Assembly: GCF_012241385.1 (NCBI RefSeq)
Contig: NZ_JAAVXB010000004.1
Span: 124,001-188,000 of the forward strand
Direction of reading: 5' to 3'
DNA length: 64,000 nt
Source of the DNA: Solimonas marina
Lineage (GTDB): Bacteria; Pseudomonadota; Gammaproteobacteria; Nevskiales; Nevskiaceae
Shown here: positions 1 to 8,937 of the stretch, in pieces
Layout of the letters: each line of letters opens with the position of its first letter
Numbering within the stretch: the first letter of the stretch is position 1
Notes under the pieces: model-generated
Seen by the model: the letters and a program-made list of their open reading frames with translations, nothing else
What the model was told of the DNA's origin: nothing
The model's database searches: none
Program-made: the position numbers and the translations under genes

Positions 1-1
1 C

Positions 2-688
2 GCGGTCGGCCTGCTGCTGACCTTGAACCGCAAGTTTCACCGCGCCTACAACCGTGTCCGCGAGAACAACTTTCTGCTCGACGGACTCGAAGGTTTCGAC
101 CTGCACGGCAAGACCGTCGGCGTGGTCGGCGCCGGGCGCATCGGTGCGGTGTTCGCGAACATCATGCTCGGTTTCGGTTGCCGTGTGCTGGTCCACGACC
201 CGCACAGCGACGATGCGGCGCTGCGCGCCGCCGGCGCGCAGTTCGTCGGCCTCGATACCTTGCTCGCGCAGGCGCAGATCGTGTCGCTGCATTGTCCGCT
301 GACGCCGGAGACGCATCATTTGATCGATGCGGCGGCACTGGCGCGCATGCAACACGGCGCGATGCTGATCAATACCAGCCGCGGTGGCCTGCTCGATACC
401 GCGGCAGTGGTCGGTGCGCTGAAGTCCGGCCGGCTCGGCGCGCTGGGCCTCGACGTCTACGAACAGGAGGGCGATCTGTTTTTCGAGGATTTGTCCTCGA
501 CGATCGTCGAGGACGATGTCTTCCAGCGCCTGCTGACGTTTCCGAATGTTGTCGTCACCGGCCACCAGGCCTTCTTCACGCAGGAAGCACTGGCGGCAAT
601 CGCCAGGACCACGCTGGTCAATCTCGACGACTTCGCGGCCGGACGTCCCTGTCCGAACCGCCTCACGGCGGCTGCGTTGCTACGCTAG
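2..688 (+). CDS. ldhA: D-lactate dehydrogenase (2-hydroxyacid dehydrogenase family), 3' part
   Basis: NAD-dependent enzyme interconverting D-lactate and pyruvate, cytosolic. The gene enters from outside the window; 228 C-terminal residues are visible. The Rossmann motif GVVGAGRIG, the catalytic Arg in NTSRGG, the Glu in YEQEGDLFFED and the catalytic His in GHQAFF are all present. The substrate-side segment RKFHRAYNRVRENNF is typical of fermentative D-LDH (LdhA) rather than of glyoxylate reductases. The family is about 330 residues, so roughly the first 100 are missing. It converges on the TonB-dependent receptor with 22 bases between the stop codons and no clear terminator hairpin. Confidence 0.9.
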   Translation, partial: AVGLLLTLNRKFHRAYNRVRENNFLLDGLEGFDLHGKTVGVVGAGRIGAVFANIMLGFGCRVLVHDPHSDDAALRAAGAQFVGLDTLLAQAQIVSLHCPLTPETHHLIDAAALARMQHGAMLINTSRGGLLDTAAVVGALKSGRLGALGLDVYEQEGDLFFEDLSSTIVEDDVFQRLLTFPNVVVTGHQAFFTQEALAAIARTTLVNLDDFAAGRPCPNRLTAAALLR

Positions 689-710
689 CTCGCGGTCGCG
701 GGTGTCGCGC

Positions 711-3086
711 TCAGAAGTGCGCGCTGACACTGACGCCATAGGTGATCGGCGATGCCCAGATCGCCTGGATGCTGGTGGTATTGGCGTTGATGTACGACAG
801 ATAGTGCTCGTTGCCGATGTTGTCGCCATACAGCGCGACGCTGTAGCGGCCGCTCGGGTCGTCCCATTGCGCGCGCAGCGACAGCACTGAATAGGCGCCC
901 TGGCGGAACTGCTCGCTCGGGTCGAAGTAGAAATCCGAGCTGTAGTACAGATTGCCGGACAGCGTGAACGCGCCGCTGGCGGCGGTCGGGATCAGGTAGT
1001 TGGCACCGAGGTTGGCGGTGAACGCGGGCGAGCGCTGCAGCCGGTCACCGCTGGCGTCGGAACGGACCTGCACGATCGAGCCTTGGCCGGACGTGCAGTA
1101 GGTCGGCGCGGTCGGATCACTGACCGCCGGATCGCAGTAGCCGTAGAACGGTGCGCCCTTGAACGAGCGATAACGCGCGTGCGTCCAGGTTGCGCCGGCG
1201 TTGACGTCGAGCTGATGCGTGACGCTGTAGCGGAGCTGCGCCTCGGCGCCGTAGACCCGCGCGGTGGCGGCATTGGTGATCTGCGCGGTGCCGGCCTGGA
1301 AGCTGGAGACCTGCAGATCCTTGTAGTCGTAGAGAAAGCTTGCGAGGTCGACGGCCAGGCCACGCTGCTCGTACTTGTAGCCGATCTCGTAGGCGTTGTT
1401 CTTCTCCGGCTTGATCGGTTGCAGCGAGTAGCCGCCGACGTTGAGGATGCCGGCCTTGTACCCCTGCGTGTAAGACGCATAGACGCTCGAGCGTTCGCCG
1501 GGCTTGTAACGCAGGACCACGCGCGGCGTGAACTGGTTGTTGCTGAGGTCCGGCACGTCGATCCGCGTCTGCGGGTTGCCGCTGAAATCGATGTGTTCGC
1601 CATTGCGTCCGGTGTAACCGGTATACGGGGTGAACTGGTTGCTGTTGAAGTAGGCGTCCTTCACGGTGTCGTGACTGAAGCGGCCGCCGAGCGTCAGGAA
1701 CAGCCGTTCGGGGACCAGCGCATAGGTCGCGTCGGCGAACGTGGCGATCGAGCCGGTCGTGGTGCTGGAGCCGCCGAACGGTTGCAGATTGCTGGTGTCG
1801 GGATCGGTGCCGAAGGTAGGGGTCAGCCCGGACGCCTTCAGGTCCGACCAGTCGTCCTTGTAATAGAAGTAGTTGGCGCCGACGGTCCATTGCAGGCGGG
1901 CGTCGGTGTCGCGCGAGTTCAGCAGGAATTCCTGCGAGATCGTCGTGTCCTTGACGCCGATGTACAGCGTCAGCACCGGCGCCGCGGTCGAGTCGAGATC
2001 GTCGTAGTACGGCGTATAGTCGTGGCGATACTGCGTGTACGACGTCAGCTCGGCGAAGTCGAGATCGGTCTTGTACGTTGCCTCGACGGCGTTGGTGCGC
2101 AGGCGAAAGCTCACCGGCTTGTTCAGCGCGATGTCGCCGGGCCGCGTCGTGTACAGGTCGGCAGGCGTCTGCAGATTGACGAGCGCCACGCCTTTGGAGC
2201 TGCTGTAGCCGTAGCTGCTCTGCGGATCCTGCACCGTCGAGAAGAAGCGCGCGTCGCCGCTCTTGTCGACGAAGGCGTTGTACATCAGCGTCGACGGATC
2301 GTTCATCGCGCTGTGTTCGTAGCGCAGCAGCAGCGAGCCGAATGGACCGAAGTCCGCCTTCGCACCGGTGCGGACCGACCAGTTCCGGTATTGGCCGACC
2401 TGATCGTCGTGGTTCAGCACGTCGGTGTAGTAGCCGTCACCGCGCCGGTAGAGGCCTTCGATGTCGACGGCCAGGTGATCGCCGATGCCGGTGGTCGCAT
2501 AGGCCTGGACCGACGGTGCGTTGTAGCGCGCGTAGCCGGCCTTGATCTGTGCCGAGGTCTGCGTGCTCGGGTCGGTGGTCGACACCAGGATGGCGCCGCC
2601 GGTGGTATTGCGGCCGAACAGGGTGCCCTGCGGCCCTTTGAGAACCTGAATGCTCTTGACGTTCAGCAGCTGAAAGTCGGAAGCGTAGGTATTGGCGCGA
2701 AAGAATCCGTCGACGTAGATGCCGACGTTCGGTCCGCCGCCGGAGGTCGTGATCGCCGTGCCGACGCCGCGGATGCTGGGCTGCACGGCCGGGCCGGCGG
2801 CGTCGAAGCGCAGGCCGGGCGTGACCTTGGCGGTATCCGACAATTGTTCGACGTGCGCGGTCGCGAGCTGGTCGGCGCTCAGGGCGGTGACACTGATCGG
2901 CACGTCACGCGACTTTTCCTCGCGACGCTGCGCGGTGACGACCACTTCGGCGATGTCCGAGGTATCGCTGGCGGCGGCCTTGGTGTCGCTCGCCGCGTTC
3001 TGTGCCAGCGCCACCGACGGCGGCAGCAGTGCAGCACCGATCACGGCGATGCCCGCCGCCGAGCGCAAGCCAAGCTTCGTTTGCAT
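711..3086 (-). CDS. TonB-dependent outer-membrane receptor
   Basis: Outer-membrane, TonB-energised transporter of 791 residues. The signal peptide ends near ALA-Q (residue 28), a TonB-box-like DIAEVVVT lies at about 44-51, a plug domain follows to about residue 170 (DVPISVTALSADQL, VPNIGIYVDGFF-like and LFGRNTTGG motifs) and then a 22-strand barrel ending in Phe. There is no N-terminal secretin-like signalling domain, so it is not a sigma-factor transducer. The plug is of the broad type common in oligotrophic proteobacteria, where substrates range from siderophores to sugars and plant compounds; the ligand cannot be named. The ATG at 3086 has a good AGGAGAGGAC ribosome site. No Fur box was found upstream. 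Confidence 0.9.
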   Translation of the reverse strand: MQTKLGLRSAAGIAVIGAALLPPSVALAQNAASDTKAAASDTSDIAEVVVTAQRREEKSRDVPISVTALSADQLATAHVEQLSDTAKVTPGLRFDAAGPAVQPSIRGVGTAITTSGGGPNVGIYVDGFFRANTYASDFQLLNVKSIQVLKGPQGTLFGRNTTGGAILVSTTDPSTQTSAQIKAGYARYNAPSVQAYATTGIGDHLAVDIEGLYRRGDGYYTDVLNHDDQVGQYRNWSVRTGAKADFGPFGSLLLRYEHSAMNDPSTLMYNAFVDKSGDARFFSTVQDPQSSYGYSSSKGVALVNLQTPADLYTTRPGDIALNKPVSFRLRTNAVEATYKTDLDFAELTSYTQYRHDYTPYYDDLDSTAAPVLTLYIGVKDTTISQEFLLNSRDTDARLQWTVGANYFYYKDDWSDLKASGLTPTFGTDPDTSNLQPFGGSSTTTGSIATFADATYALVPERLFLTLGGRFSHDTVKDAYFNSNQFTPYTGYTGRNGEHIDFSGNPQTRIDVPDLSNNQFTPRVVLRYKPGERSSVYASYTQGYKAGILNVGGYSLQPIKPEKNNAYEIGYKYEQRGLAVDLASFLYDYKDLQVSSFQAGTAQITNAATARVYGAEAQLRYSVTHQLDVNAGATWTHARYRSFKGAPFYGYCDPAVSDPTAPTYCTSGQGSIVQVRSDASGDRLQRSPAFTANLGANYLIPTAASGAFTLSGNLYYSSDFYFDPSEQFRQGAYSVLSLRAQWDDPSGRYSVALYGDNIGNEHYLSYINANTTSIQAIWASPITYGVSVSAHF

Positions 3087-3337
3087 GATGTCCTCTCCTC
3101 ACTCGCTGGCGCCATTGACGGCGCCGGGGCGCCGCGCGGAGCACTCGCGAAGGTGGCGGCCGATCCCGGCATCCACCGCGGTTTTTGTTATGCGACCGGG
3201 TCTAGGTGCCCGGTCCGGAGAAGTTAAAAGCAAACGCGCATCTATCGACAAGCGTTACGCGCATCGAAATCGGGACGAACGGCTTGCGCGATGGCCGGAT
3301 CGGTGCAGCGCCCCGCAGATGGTTTGCAGGGCGGACT

Positions 3338-4486
3338 TCAGCGGCCGACCAGGGCGCGCGCGATCACTTCCTTCATGATCTCGTTGGTGCCGCCGTAGAT
3401 GCGCTGGATGCGCGCGTCCGTCCAGTAGCGCGCGATCGGATATTCGCTCATATAGCCGTAGCCGCCGAACAGCTGCAGACAGGCGTCGACGACGCGGCCT
3501 TCCATCTCGCTGGTCGCCAGCTTGATGATGGCCGCCTCGGTCACGCCGAGCTTGCCGTCAGCGTACAGCGCGCGGCACTTCTCGTAATACGCACGGTGGA
3601 CTTCGATGTCGGTCTTGATCTTCGCCAGTTCGAAGCGGGTGTTCTGGAAACTCGATACCGGCTGGCCGAAGGCCTTGCGCGCCGTCACGTATTCGACCGT
3701 GCGTTCTAGCGCGCCTTCGGCATGGGCGACGGCGGCGACCGCGAGCATCAGCCGTTCGCGCGGCAGTTCGTCCATGAGGTGGCCGAAGCCGTTGCCGGCG
3801 CGGCCCAGTGCGGCGTCGGCAGCCAGCGGCACGTTGTCGAAGAACAGCTCCGAGGTGTCGGCGGCGTGCATGCCGATCTTGTCGAGATTGCGGCCGCGCG
3901 TGAAACCCGGCCGATCGGTGTCGACCAGAAACAGTGTCATGTCCTTGCCGCCGCTGCGCGGGTCCTTGGCGGCGACGATGACGACGCCGGCATGCTGGCC
4001 GTTGGTGATGAAGATCTTCGAGCCGTTCAGGCGAAAGCCGTCGCCGTCGGCGGTCGCCGACGTCCGGATCGCCTGCAGGTCGGAGCCGGCACCCGGCTCG
4101 GTCATCGCCAGCGCGCCGAAGCACTCGCCGCTGACCATTTTCGGCAGGTAGTGGCGCTTCTGCGCCTCGGAACCCAGATGCAGGATGTACGGCGCGACGA
4201 TGTCGGAATGCATCATCACGTTCGAGCACAGCGACATGTAGCCCAATCGCGCGCTTTCCTCGGCGATCGCGAACGAGAATTCGAGTGGCGCGCCGGCGCC
4301 GCCGTATTCCTCGGGCACATCGACACAGAGCAGGCCGGCTTCTCCCATTTTCAGGTAAAGCTCACGCGGCACGATGCCGTCCTTCTCCCAGCGCTCGTAG
4401 TGCGGTTCGACCTCGTCGGTGAGGAAGCGGCGGATGGTGTCGCGCCAGTCGGACAGTTCAGCGGCGAGGGGTTCGGCAGCGGTCAT
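3338..4486 (-). CDS. Acyl-CoA dehydrogenase, long-chain type (paralogue 1)
   Basis: FAD flavoprotein catalysing alpha,beta-dehydrogenation of acyl-CoA, 382 residues, cytosolic. The FAD/substrate motif AMTEPGAGSDL (about 127-137), the RKAFGQ loop and the C-terminal IYGGTNEIMKEVI are visible. The Glu used by medium-chain enzymes in YEGT is Gly here, but the alternative base used by LCAD and isovaleryl-CoA dehydrogenase, in the LPRERL motif (E244), is present, so the protein should be active. It is about two thirds identical by eye to the product of 8938-10071. It lies 98 bases after siaD on the same strand; no hairpin with a T-run separates them. Chain-length preference cannot be read from sequence. 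Confidence 0.92.
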   Translation of the reverse strand: MTAAEPLAAELSDWRDTIRRFLTDEVEPHYERWEKDGIVPRELYLKMGEAGLLCVDVPEEYGGAGAPLEFSFAIAEESARLGYMSLCSNVMMHSDIVAPYILHLGSEAQKRHYLPKMVSGECFGALAMTEPGAGSDLQAIRTSATADGDGFRLNGSKIFITNGQHAGVVIVAAKDPRSGGKDMTLFLVDTDRPGFTRGRNLDKIGMHAADTSELFFDNVPLAADAALGRAGNGFGHLMDELPRERLMLAVAAVAHAEGALERTVEYVTARKAFGQPVSSFQNTRFELAKIKTDIEVHRAYYEKCRALYADGKLGVTEAAIIKLATSEMEGRVVDACLQLFGGYGYMSEYPIARYWTDARIQRIYGGTNEIMKEVIARALVGR

Positions 4487-4584
4487 GGCATCGGCATCGT
4501 CGGTGGGCGGTCAGCGGCAAGGCCGCTGTCGCGATCGTCGCCGCCGCGGCGTGCCGGCGCATCACCGGATTGCAGTAGCCGGGT

Positions 4585-5409
4585 TCAGATTTCGGTGCGT
4601 TCGCGATCCGCCAGATCGTCGTCCGCGCTGCGTTCGGCGATCGTGCGATTGCGGCCGGCGCGCTTGGCCGCGTAGAGCGCGAAGTCCGCGCGCTTGATGA
4701 TGTCGGCGCTGTCCTGATCGACGTCGGGGCGGTAGCCGGCGACGCCGATGCTGATCGTCAGCGTGCGCTGCACACCCTGAATCTCGAACGGCGTCCGCGC
4801 CATGGTCAGGCGGATGCGCTCGGCGACCTCGATGGCGCGCGACAGCTCCAGGTCCGGCCACAGCATCAGGAATTCCTCGCCGCCCCAGCGCGCGCAGACG
4901 TCATGGCTGCGCAGCTGGCTGCGCAGCAGCGCGGCGATGCGGGTCAGCACCTGATCGCCGATATCGTGGCCGTAGGCGTCGTTGATCTGCTTGAAGTGAT
5001 CGACGTCGAGCAAGGCCAGCGAGAAATCGGTGTCGCGACGCTGGCCAGCGGCCTGCAACTGCTCGAGCATGAGGCGGCGGTTCGGCAGCCCGGTCAGCGG
5101 ATCATGCGTGGCCGAGGTGCGCAGGTCGCGCGTCAACTCGCGCTGCATCTCCTGATAACGGTCGGAGATGCGCGCGATCTTCTGCAGGCGGCGCTGCTGT
5201 TGCTCGCTGCGCGCATTGAGCACGCGGTTTTCCTGCAGCATCGCCGCCTGGTAGCGATCTGAGATCCAGCTCAGACGCTCGATCTGCTCGCGTTGGTCGC
5301 AGTACCGGCGGTAGAGTTGTTCAAGCGCGAGGTAGAGCGGATCGTCGCGGCGTTGCTCGCTGTCGAGCAACGCGCGAATCTGCGCCTCGAGCTTTGCCGC
5401 GTTCCTCAT
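4585..5409 (-). CDS. siaD: Diguanylate cyclase SiaD
   Basis: Makes cyclic di-GMP from two GTP. The protein has 274 residues: an N-terminal coiled-coil region with heptad-like stretches (about 30-100), then a GGDEF domain. The active-site motif is intact as GGEEF (176-180), and the inhibitory I-site R167-S-H-D170 sits five residues before it, so product feedback is expected. In Pseudomonas aeruginosa the unphosphorylated SiaC protein binds the SiaD stalk and switches the enzyme on; the same arrangement is inferred here from operon order. The start is the ATG at 5409, overlapping the siaC stop as ATGA; longer in-frame extension would run through siaC and is rejected. Confidence 0.93.
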   Translation of the reverse strand: MRNAAKLEAQIRALLDSEQRRDDPLYLALEQLYRRYCDQREQIERLSWISDRYQAAMLQENRVLNARSEQQQRRLQKIARISDRYQEMQRELTRDLRTSATHDPLTGLPNRRLMLEQLQAAGQRRDTDFSLALLDVDHFKQINDAYGHDIGDQVLTRIAALLRSQLRSHDVCARWGGEEFLMLWPDLELSRAIEVAERIRLTMARTPFEIQGVQRTLTISIGVAGYRPDVDQDSADIIKRADFALYAAKRAGRNRTIAERSADDDLADRERTEI

Positions 5410-5807
5410 TCGCCGGCGGCCGTCTCGGCGATGATCTCGAACGTGAAGTTGCAGTCTTCCTTGAACTCCTCGGCGAGTTCGGCGACGCGCACGTTCTGCT
5501 GGTCGTAGTACCAGTTCACGCCGACCTTGCGGCCGTTCTGATGAGCCGATTCGAGCAGGTCGAAGAGGTCCATCATGGCCTTGACGCTGCTGGTGTTGAG
5601 GTACAGCAGATACAGGTCGACGCTGACGGCGCCGTGTTCGGCGATGCAGCGCTCGGTCCATTCGATGATCGGCGCGAAGAACGCGAACGAGTTTTCCGGA
5701 TAGGAATCGCCACGCATCACCAGGCGCCCGGCCTGGCTGTCGGCATGGATGGCAGGCGTCGACTGCGTCGCCGCAATTTCGATGTTGGTTATGGTCATCG
5801 CGTTCAT
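5406..5807 (-). CDS. siaC: SiaC, phosphorylatable partner-switch protein (DUF1987)
   Basis: Small cytosolic protein of 133 residues, the switch between the SiaA/SiaB pair and the diguanylate cyclase. The diagnostic segment LLYLNTSSVKAMMDLFDLL is present; T72 in NTSS corresponds by context to the threonine phosphorylated by SiaB in P. aeruginosa. Known role: when dephosphorylated by SiaA it binds and activates SiaD. Four bases separate it from siaB, and its stop overlaps the siaD start. An alternative start at Met4 would shorten it by three residues. Domain recognition is confident; function is transferred from the P. aeruginosa operon. Confidence 0.92.
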   Translation of the reverse strand: MNAMTITNIEIAATQSTPAIHADSQAGRLVMRGDSYPENSFAFFAPIIEWTERCIAEHGAVSVDLYLLYLNTSSVKAMMDLFDLLESAHQNGRKVGVNWYYDQQNVRVAELAEEFKEDCNFTFEIIAETAAGE

Positions 5808-5811
5808 CTCC

Positions 5812-6351
5812 TCAGATCACGACGCGCAGGCTGAAGAACTTGCGCGCAGTGTTCGGGGTGTCGCGCAGCGAGCACGACAGCGGCGCGCTGGCCTTGCGTG
5901 CGATGTCGATCAGGCCGAGTCCGGCCCCGGCGCCTGGCGTCGCCGGCCGGCGCAGCTGTTCTTTGTAAGCGGTCTTGAGCTGTGTTTTATCCATGCCCTG
6001 CAGGGCCTCGATGCGTGTCATCAGCCGGGCGGCGTCCTGTTCCTCGACCACGTTGCCGGCGAGCACTTCATAGCGGCGCTCGGCGTTGCGGCCGATGACG
6101 ACGATGGCCGAGGCGGTGACGTCGTCGTAGCCCTTGGACTGAGCGTAGCTGCGGATGTTCTGGGTGATCTCGATATAGCAGCCGAAAACGTCGGCGAGTG
6201 CCGATGAGGTCGCGGCGTCGCTGGACAGATAGGTGCGCAGTGCACTCCCGATCTCTTCGATCAGGCCCTGCGAAAACGGGCCGTTGAAGCACAGCAGGAT
6301 GCGCTTGTCGTCGAAGCTTTCGCGGATCAGGCGCAAGTCGTCATGATTCAT
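5812..6351 (-). CDS. siaB: SiaB, protein kinase of the SiaC switch (DUF6272)
   Basis: Predicted serine/threonine kinase of 179 residues with a histidine-kinase-like ATPase fold. The N-box-like segment YIEITQNIRSYA (Glu and Asn positions) and the glycine-rich ATP-lid region GAGAGLGLIDIARKAS are visible. In P. aeruginosa SiaB phosphorylates SiaC and thereby turns the diguanylate cyclase off. The start ATG at 6351 lies inside the end of siaA (11-base overlap), which indicates translational coupling. The gene lies between siaA and siaC exactly as in the known operon. Confidence 0.88.
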   Translation of the reverse strand: MNHDDLRLIRESFDDKRILLCFNGPFSQGLIEEIGSALRTYLSSDAATSSALADVFGCYIEITQNIRSYAQSKGYDDVTASAIVVIGRNAERRYEVLAGNVVEEQDAARLMTRIEALQGMDKTQLKTAYKEQLRRPATPGAGAGLGLIDIARKASAPLSCSLRDTPNTARKFFSLRVVI

Positions 6352-8443
6352 GGTGATGTTCCGGGTCGGGGCGGGGGCCGTCGGCCAAGGGGCGAAAGCC
6401 GATCACGGTCACGTCGTCGCGCTGTGGTCGGTCACCCTGCCAGCTTTCGATTGCATCGATGAGTGCGGCGCTCTGGGTCGCCATCGGCTCCGTAGCGTGC
6501 GCGAGCAGGGTCGTCTGCAGGGCCTGTTCGCCGAAGCTGTAGCCCTTGTCGCCGCCCGCCTGATCGAGCACACCGTCGCTGCATATCCAGCAGACATGAT
6601 ACGGGGAAATGCCCATCTCCCGGTTCGTAAAATCGACTCGGCGGCGGTCACCGACCGCTCGGCGGTCACCGTGCAGTTCGCCGGCCTGTTGCCCATCGCT
6701 CCAATAGAGCGAGGTTTTGGCGCCGGCATAGCGCAGCAGTCCGGCACCGCGGTCGACGTAGGCGAGGCCTGCATCCATGCGCGTTGCAATATGCCGGGCA
6801 TGGTCGGTGCCGAGCATGCCGCGCACGCGCTCGTCGAGCTGCTGCAGCAGCGCTGCCGGATCGCGCAGGCCCAGCGCATCGATTGCGGTGCTCAGCGCGG
6901 TATGCGCGATCATCGTCATCAGCGCGCCGGGCACGCCGTGACCGGCGCAGTCGATGACGCCGATCAGGTAGCCACGGTCGTCGGACTGGAAAACGTAGAA
7001 GTCGCCGCCGACGATGTCGCGCGGCCGCCACAGCACGAATTGCTGCTCGCCGAGCGCAGAACGCAGGGCCTGCGTCGGCAGGATCGCGCTCTGGATCAGC
7101 TGCGCGTAGTCGAGGCTGTCCCCCAGCTTGCGCGAGGCGATCGTCATCTGCTCGTTGAGCGCCTGCAGCTCATGCGTGCGTTCGGCGACACGCGTTTCGA
7201 GCATCTCGGTGTGTTCGCGGATGCGCCCGGCCATGGTCGCGAAGGCATCGGTCAGTTCGCCGATTTCGTCGCCACGCCGGTGCTGCAGATCGATGGCGTA
7301 GTCGCCACGACCGAGGCGTCGCGCAGCGCCGGTCAGTTGCACGAGCGGCGTCAGCACGATGCGGTTGACGGCGACCAGGATCGCCATCGTCAGCAGTGCC
7401 AGCAGCAGCAGCCCGGCGATCACCGCCGGTAGCCATTGTTTCGCCGTCACCGTCCGAGCCGCGGCTGGGTCGACGGCGGTGGCAAGCACCCATTTGAGGT
7501 CCGGGGCATAGGCCAACGACAGAATCTGCCGGCGCCCGTCGAGCCGTACGTCGAGTGACTGGATCGAGTCCGGGGTGGTGATCGCCGCCTGGATCGCCGT
7601 GCGGACCGCGGCGCGGTCGCTGTCGCGATCGAGCAGTTCGTAGATGGTGCGCCGCAGCATGTGGACCGTCTTGCCGTCGGTTTCGGCGATCAGCTTGCGG
7701 TCCGGGTGTGCTTCGATGCGGCCGTCGGTGCCGAGCAGCATCGGCGTCACGCCGGCACTGGCACGCTCGGTCAGGTGCGCGATGAAGGTGGTCAGATCGA
7801 GGCCGGTGCCGGCCGCGCCGAGCACGCGATCCCCATCGCGGATCACCAGGTTGATCCAGACCTTGAACAGGCCCAGGCCGGGGTCGAAGTCGGGATTCAG
7901 CTCGAAGTCGCGCGGCGAGGCGATCAGCTGAAAGTACCAGTCATGATCCGGATCGCCACGTGTCAGCAGGTAGCGCGGCTCGTCGCTGAACGGCGACTTG
8001 TCGTCGTTGAACCAGTAGCGGTGCGACAGGTTCGAGGCGATGAAATACGAGTGGTCCGAGAACGCGCGGCGGTAGCGCTTGGCTTCGGCAAAGAACATCT
8101 GCCGCTTGGCCGGATCGGACTCGTCGAGCAGCCAGGCGCGTGTGATCTCGGAATTGGCGAAGCGTTGCGCCAGCGCCAGCTCGCGCTCGACCGGCGCGAC
8201 GATGCGTAGCTTGTTGTACTCGGTGGCGCTGCGCGACAGCGCCAGGCTCTGGTTGCGCTCCATGGCCTGCAGCATCACCGTGCCGCCGAGCAGCGCCAGC
8301 GCCAGCACGATCAGCACGCAGAACAGCAGGGCCAGCGCCGAACGACCGCGCAGACCCAGGCGCGACATGATGCCCGGCCGGCTCGGGGCGGCAGACTTCG
8401 GCCTCGCCGGGGCGGCGAGGGATGTGGGGGACTTTTTCGACAT
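6341..8443 (-). CDS. siaA: SiaA, membrane sensor PP2C-type phosphatase
   Basis: Inner-membrane sensor of 700 residues that in P. aeruginosa dephosphorylates SiaC and so promotes c-di-GMP synthesis and aggregation. Order of parts: cytoplasmic Ala/Pro-rich tail, TM1 (about 36-58), a periplasmic dCache-like sensor (about 60-335), TM2 (about 337-360), HAMP (to about 412), a coiled linker, then a SpoIIE/RsbU-type PP2C domain (about 470-690). Metal-binding Asp residues are in VGGDFY (D481) and DCAGHGVPG (D498). The ATG at 8443 has AAAGG about six bases upstream; an in-frame extension of 27 residues upstream lacks such a site. First gene of the operon siaA-siaB-siaC-siaD. Confidence 0.92.
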   Translation of the reverse strand: MSKKSPTSLAAPARPKSAAPSRPGIMSRLGLRGRSALALLFCVLIVLALALLGGTVMLQAMERNQSLALSRSATEYNKLRIVAPVERELALAQRFANSEITRAWLLDESDPAKRQMFFAEAKRYRRAFSDHSYFIASNLSHRYWFNDDKSPFSDEPRYLLTRGDPDHDWYFQLIASPRDFELNPDFDPGLGLFKVWINLVIRDGDRVLGAAGTGLDLTTFIAHLTERASAGVTPMLLGTDGRIEAHPDRKLIAETDGKTVHMLRRTIYELLDRDSDRAAVRTAIQAAITTPDSIQSLDVRLDGRRQILSLAYAPDLKWVLATAVDPAAARTVTAKQWLPAVIAGLLLLALLTMAILVAVNRIVLTPLVQLTGAARRLGRGDYAIDLQHRRGDEIGELTDAFATMAGRIREHTEMLETRVAERTHELQALNEQMTIASRKLGDSLDYAQLIQSAILPTQALRSALGEQQFVLWRPRDIVGGDFYVFQSDDRGYLIGVIDCAGHGVPGALMTMIAHTALSTAIDALGLRDPAALLQQLDERVRGMLGTDHARHIATRMDAGLAYVDRGAGLLRYAGAKTSLYWSDGQQAGELHGDRRAVGDRRRVDFTNREMGISPYHVCWICSDGVLDQAGGDKGYSFGEQALQTTLLAHATEPMATQSAALIDAIESWQGDRPQRDDVTVIGFRPLADGPRPDPEHHHES

Positions 8444-8558
8444 CGATTCGCCTTTCGCGTCGCCCGAAAGCACGCGTGAATGACTGGCGTAGGCAATTGG
8501 TAACTGTAACGTGCACTGGCGCACAGATGTGTAGATAAACCTTCCTATTCGTCCCCAA

Positions 8559-8912
8559 TCGCGGGTATCGGTGTGGCATGTGCGCCGTTTGCAGCGTCGC
8601 GAGCAGGGCGTCGAACGATGCGCTGGCGGTCATGAGTGCGCCCAGCGTTTCGATGTCGAATTGAAGCGGTTCGGCGTAGACGACGAGCACGCTAGCCGGG
8701 CTCGCAACGACCGCGTGACGGCGCAGCGATGGGATCAGGATGCAGCGTGTCGCAAGGCGCGCGCCGTCGATGTCGACGATCAAGCCACCGTCGGCGGTCA
8801 GCATGCACTGGTGCGCGTAGTGCGCGTGGGCGCCGGTGATGCCGGCGCTGCCGCGCAGCAGTGCGAAATCGCGGGCCAGGTGCAGCGTGCCGGTCCAGGC
8901 TTCGGACGACAC
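8559..8912 (-). pseudogene. Remnant of an AraC-type regulator: sensor (cupin) domain without the DNA-binding domain
   Basis: An open frame beginning with a GTG at 8912, 25 bases after the stop of the acyl-CoA dehydrogenase at 8938, reads about 110 residues resembling the N-terminal cupin arm of AraC-family regulators: LARDFALLRGSAG, then GAHAHYAHQCMLT, a core ILIPSLRRHAVVASPASVLVVYAEP and a helical end FDALLATLQT. The expected C-terminal pair of helix-turn-helix motifs is absent. The frame stays open into siaA in another reading frame, but that part is only a shadow of siaA, so the 3' limit given is approximate. No ribosome site is visible. Either a truncated regulator or a stand-alone ligand-binding cupin. 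Confidence 0.45.
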
Positions 8913-8937
8913 GGCACCGGCCCGCGAGCGCCGTCGA

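Noticed and set aside
1083-3227. A 714-codon open frame antisense to the TonB-dependent receptor
   Set aside because: It has no recognisable domain and its length reflects the GC-rich codon pattern of the opposite-strand receptor gene.
711-3337. Search for a Fur box upstream of the first TonB-dependent receptor
   Set aside because: No match to the Fur consensus was seen in 3087-3337, so iron control is not claimed.
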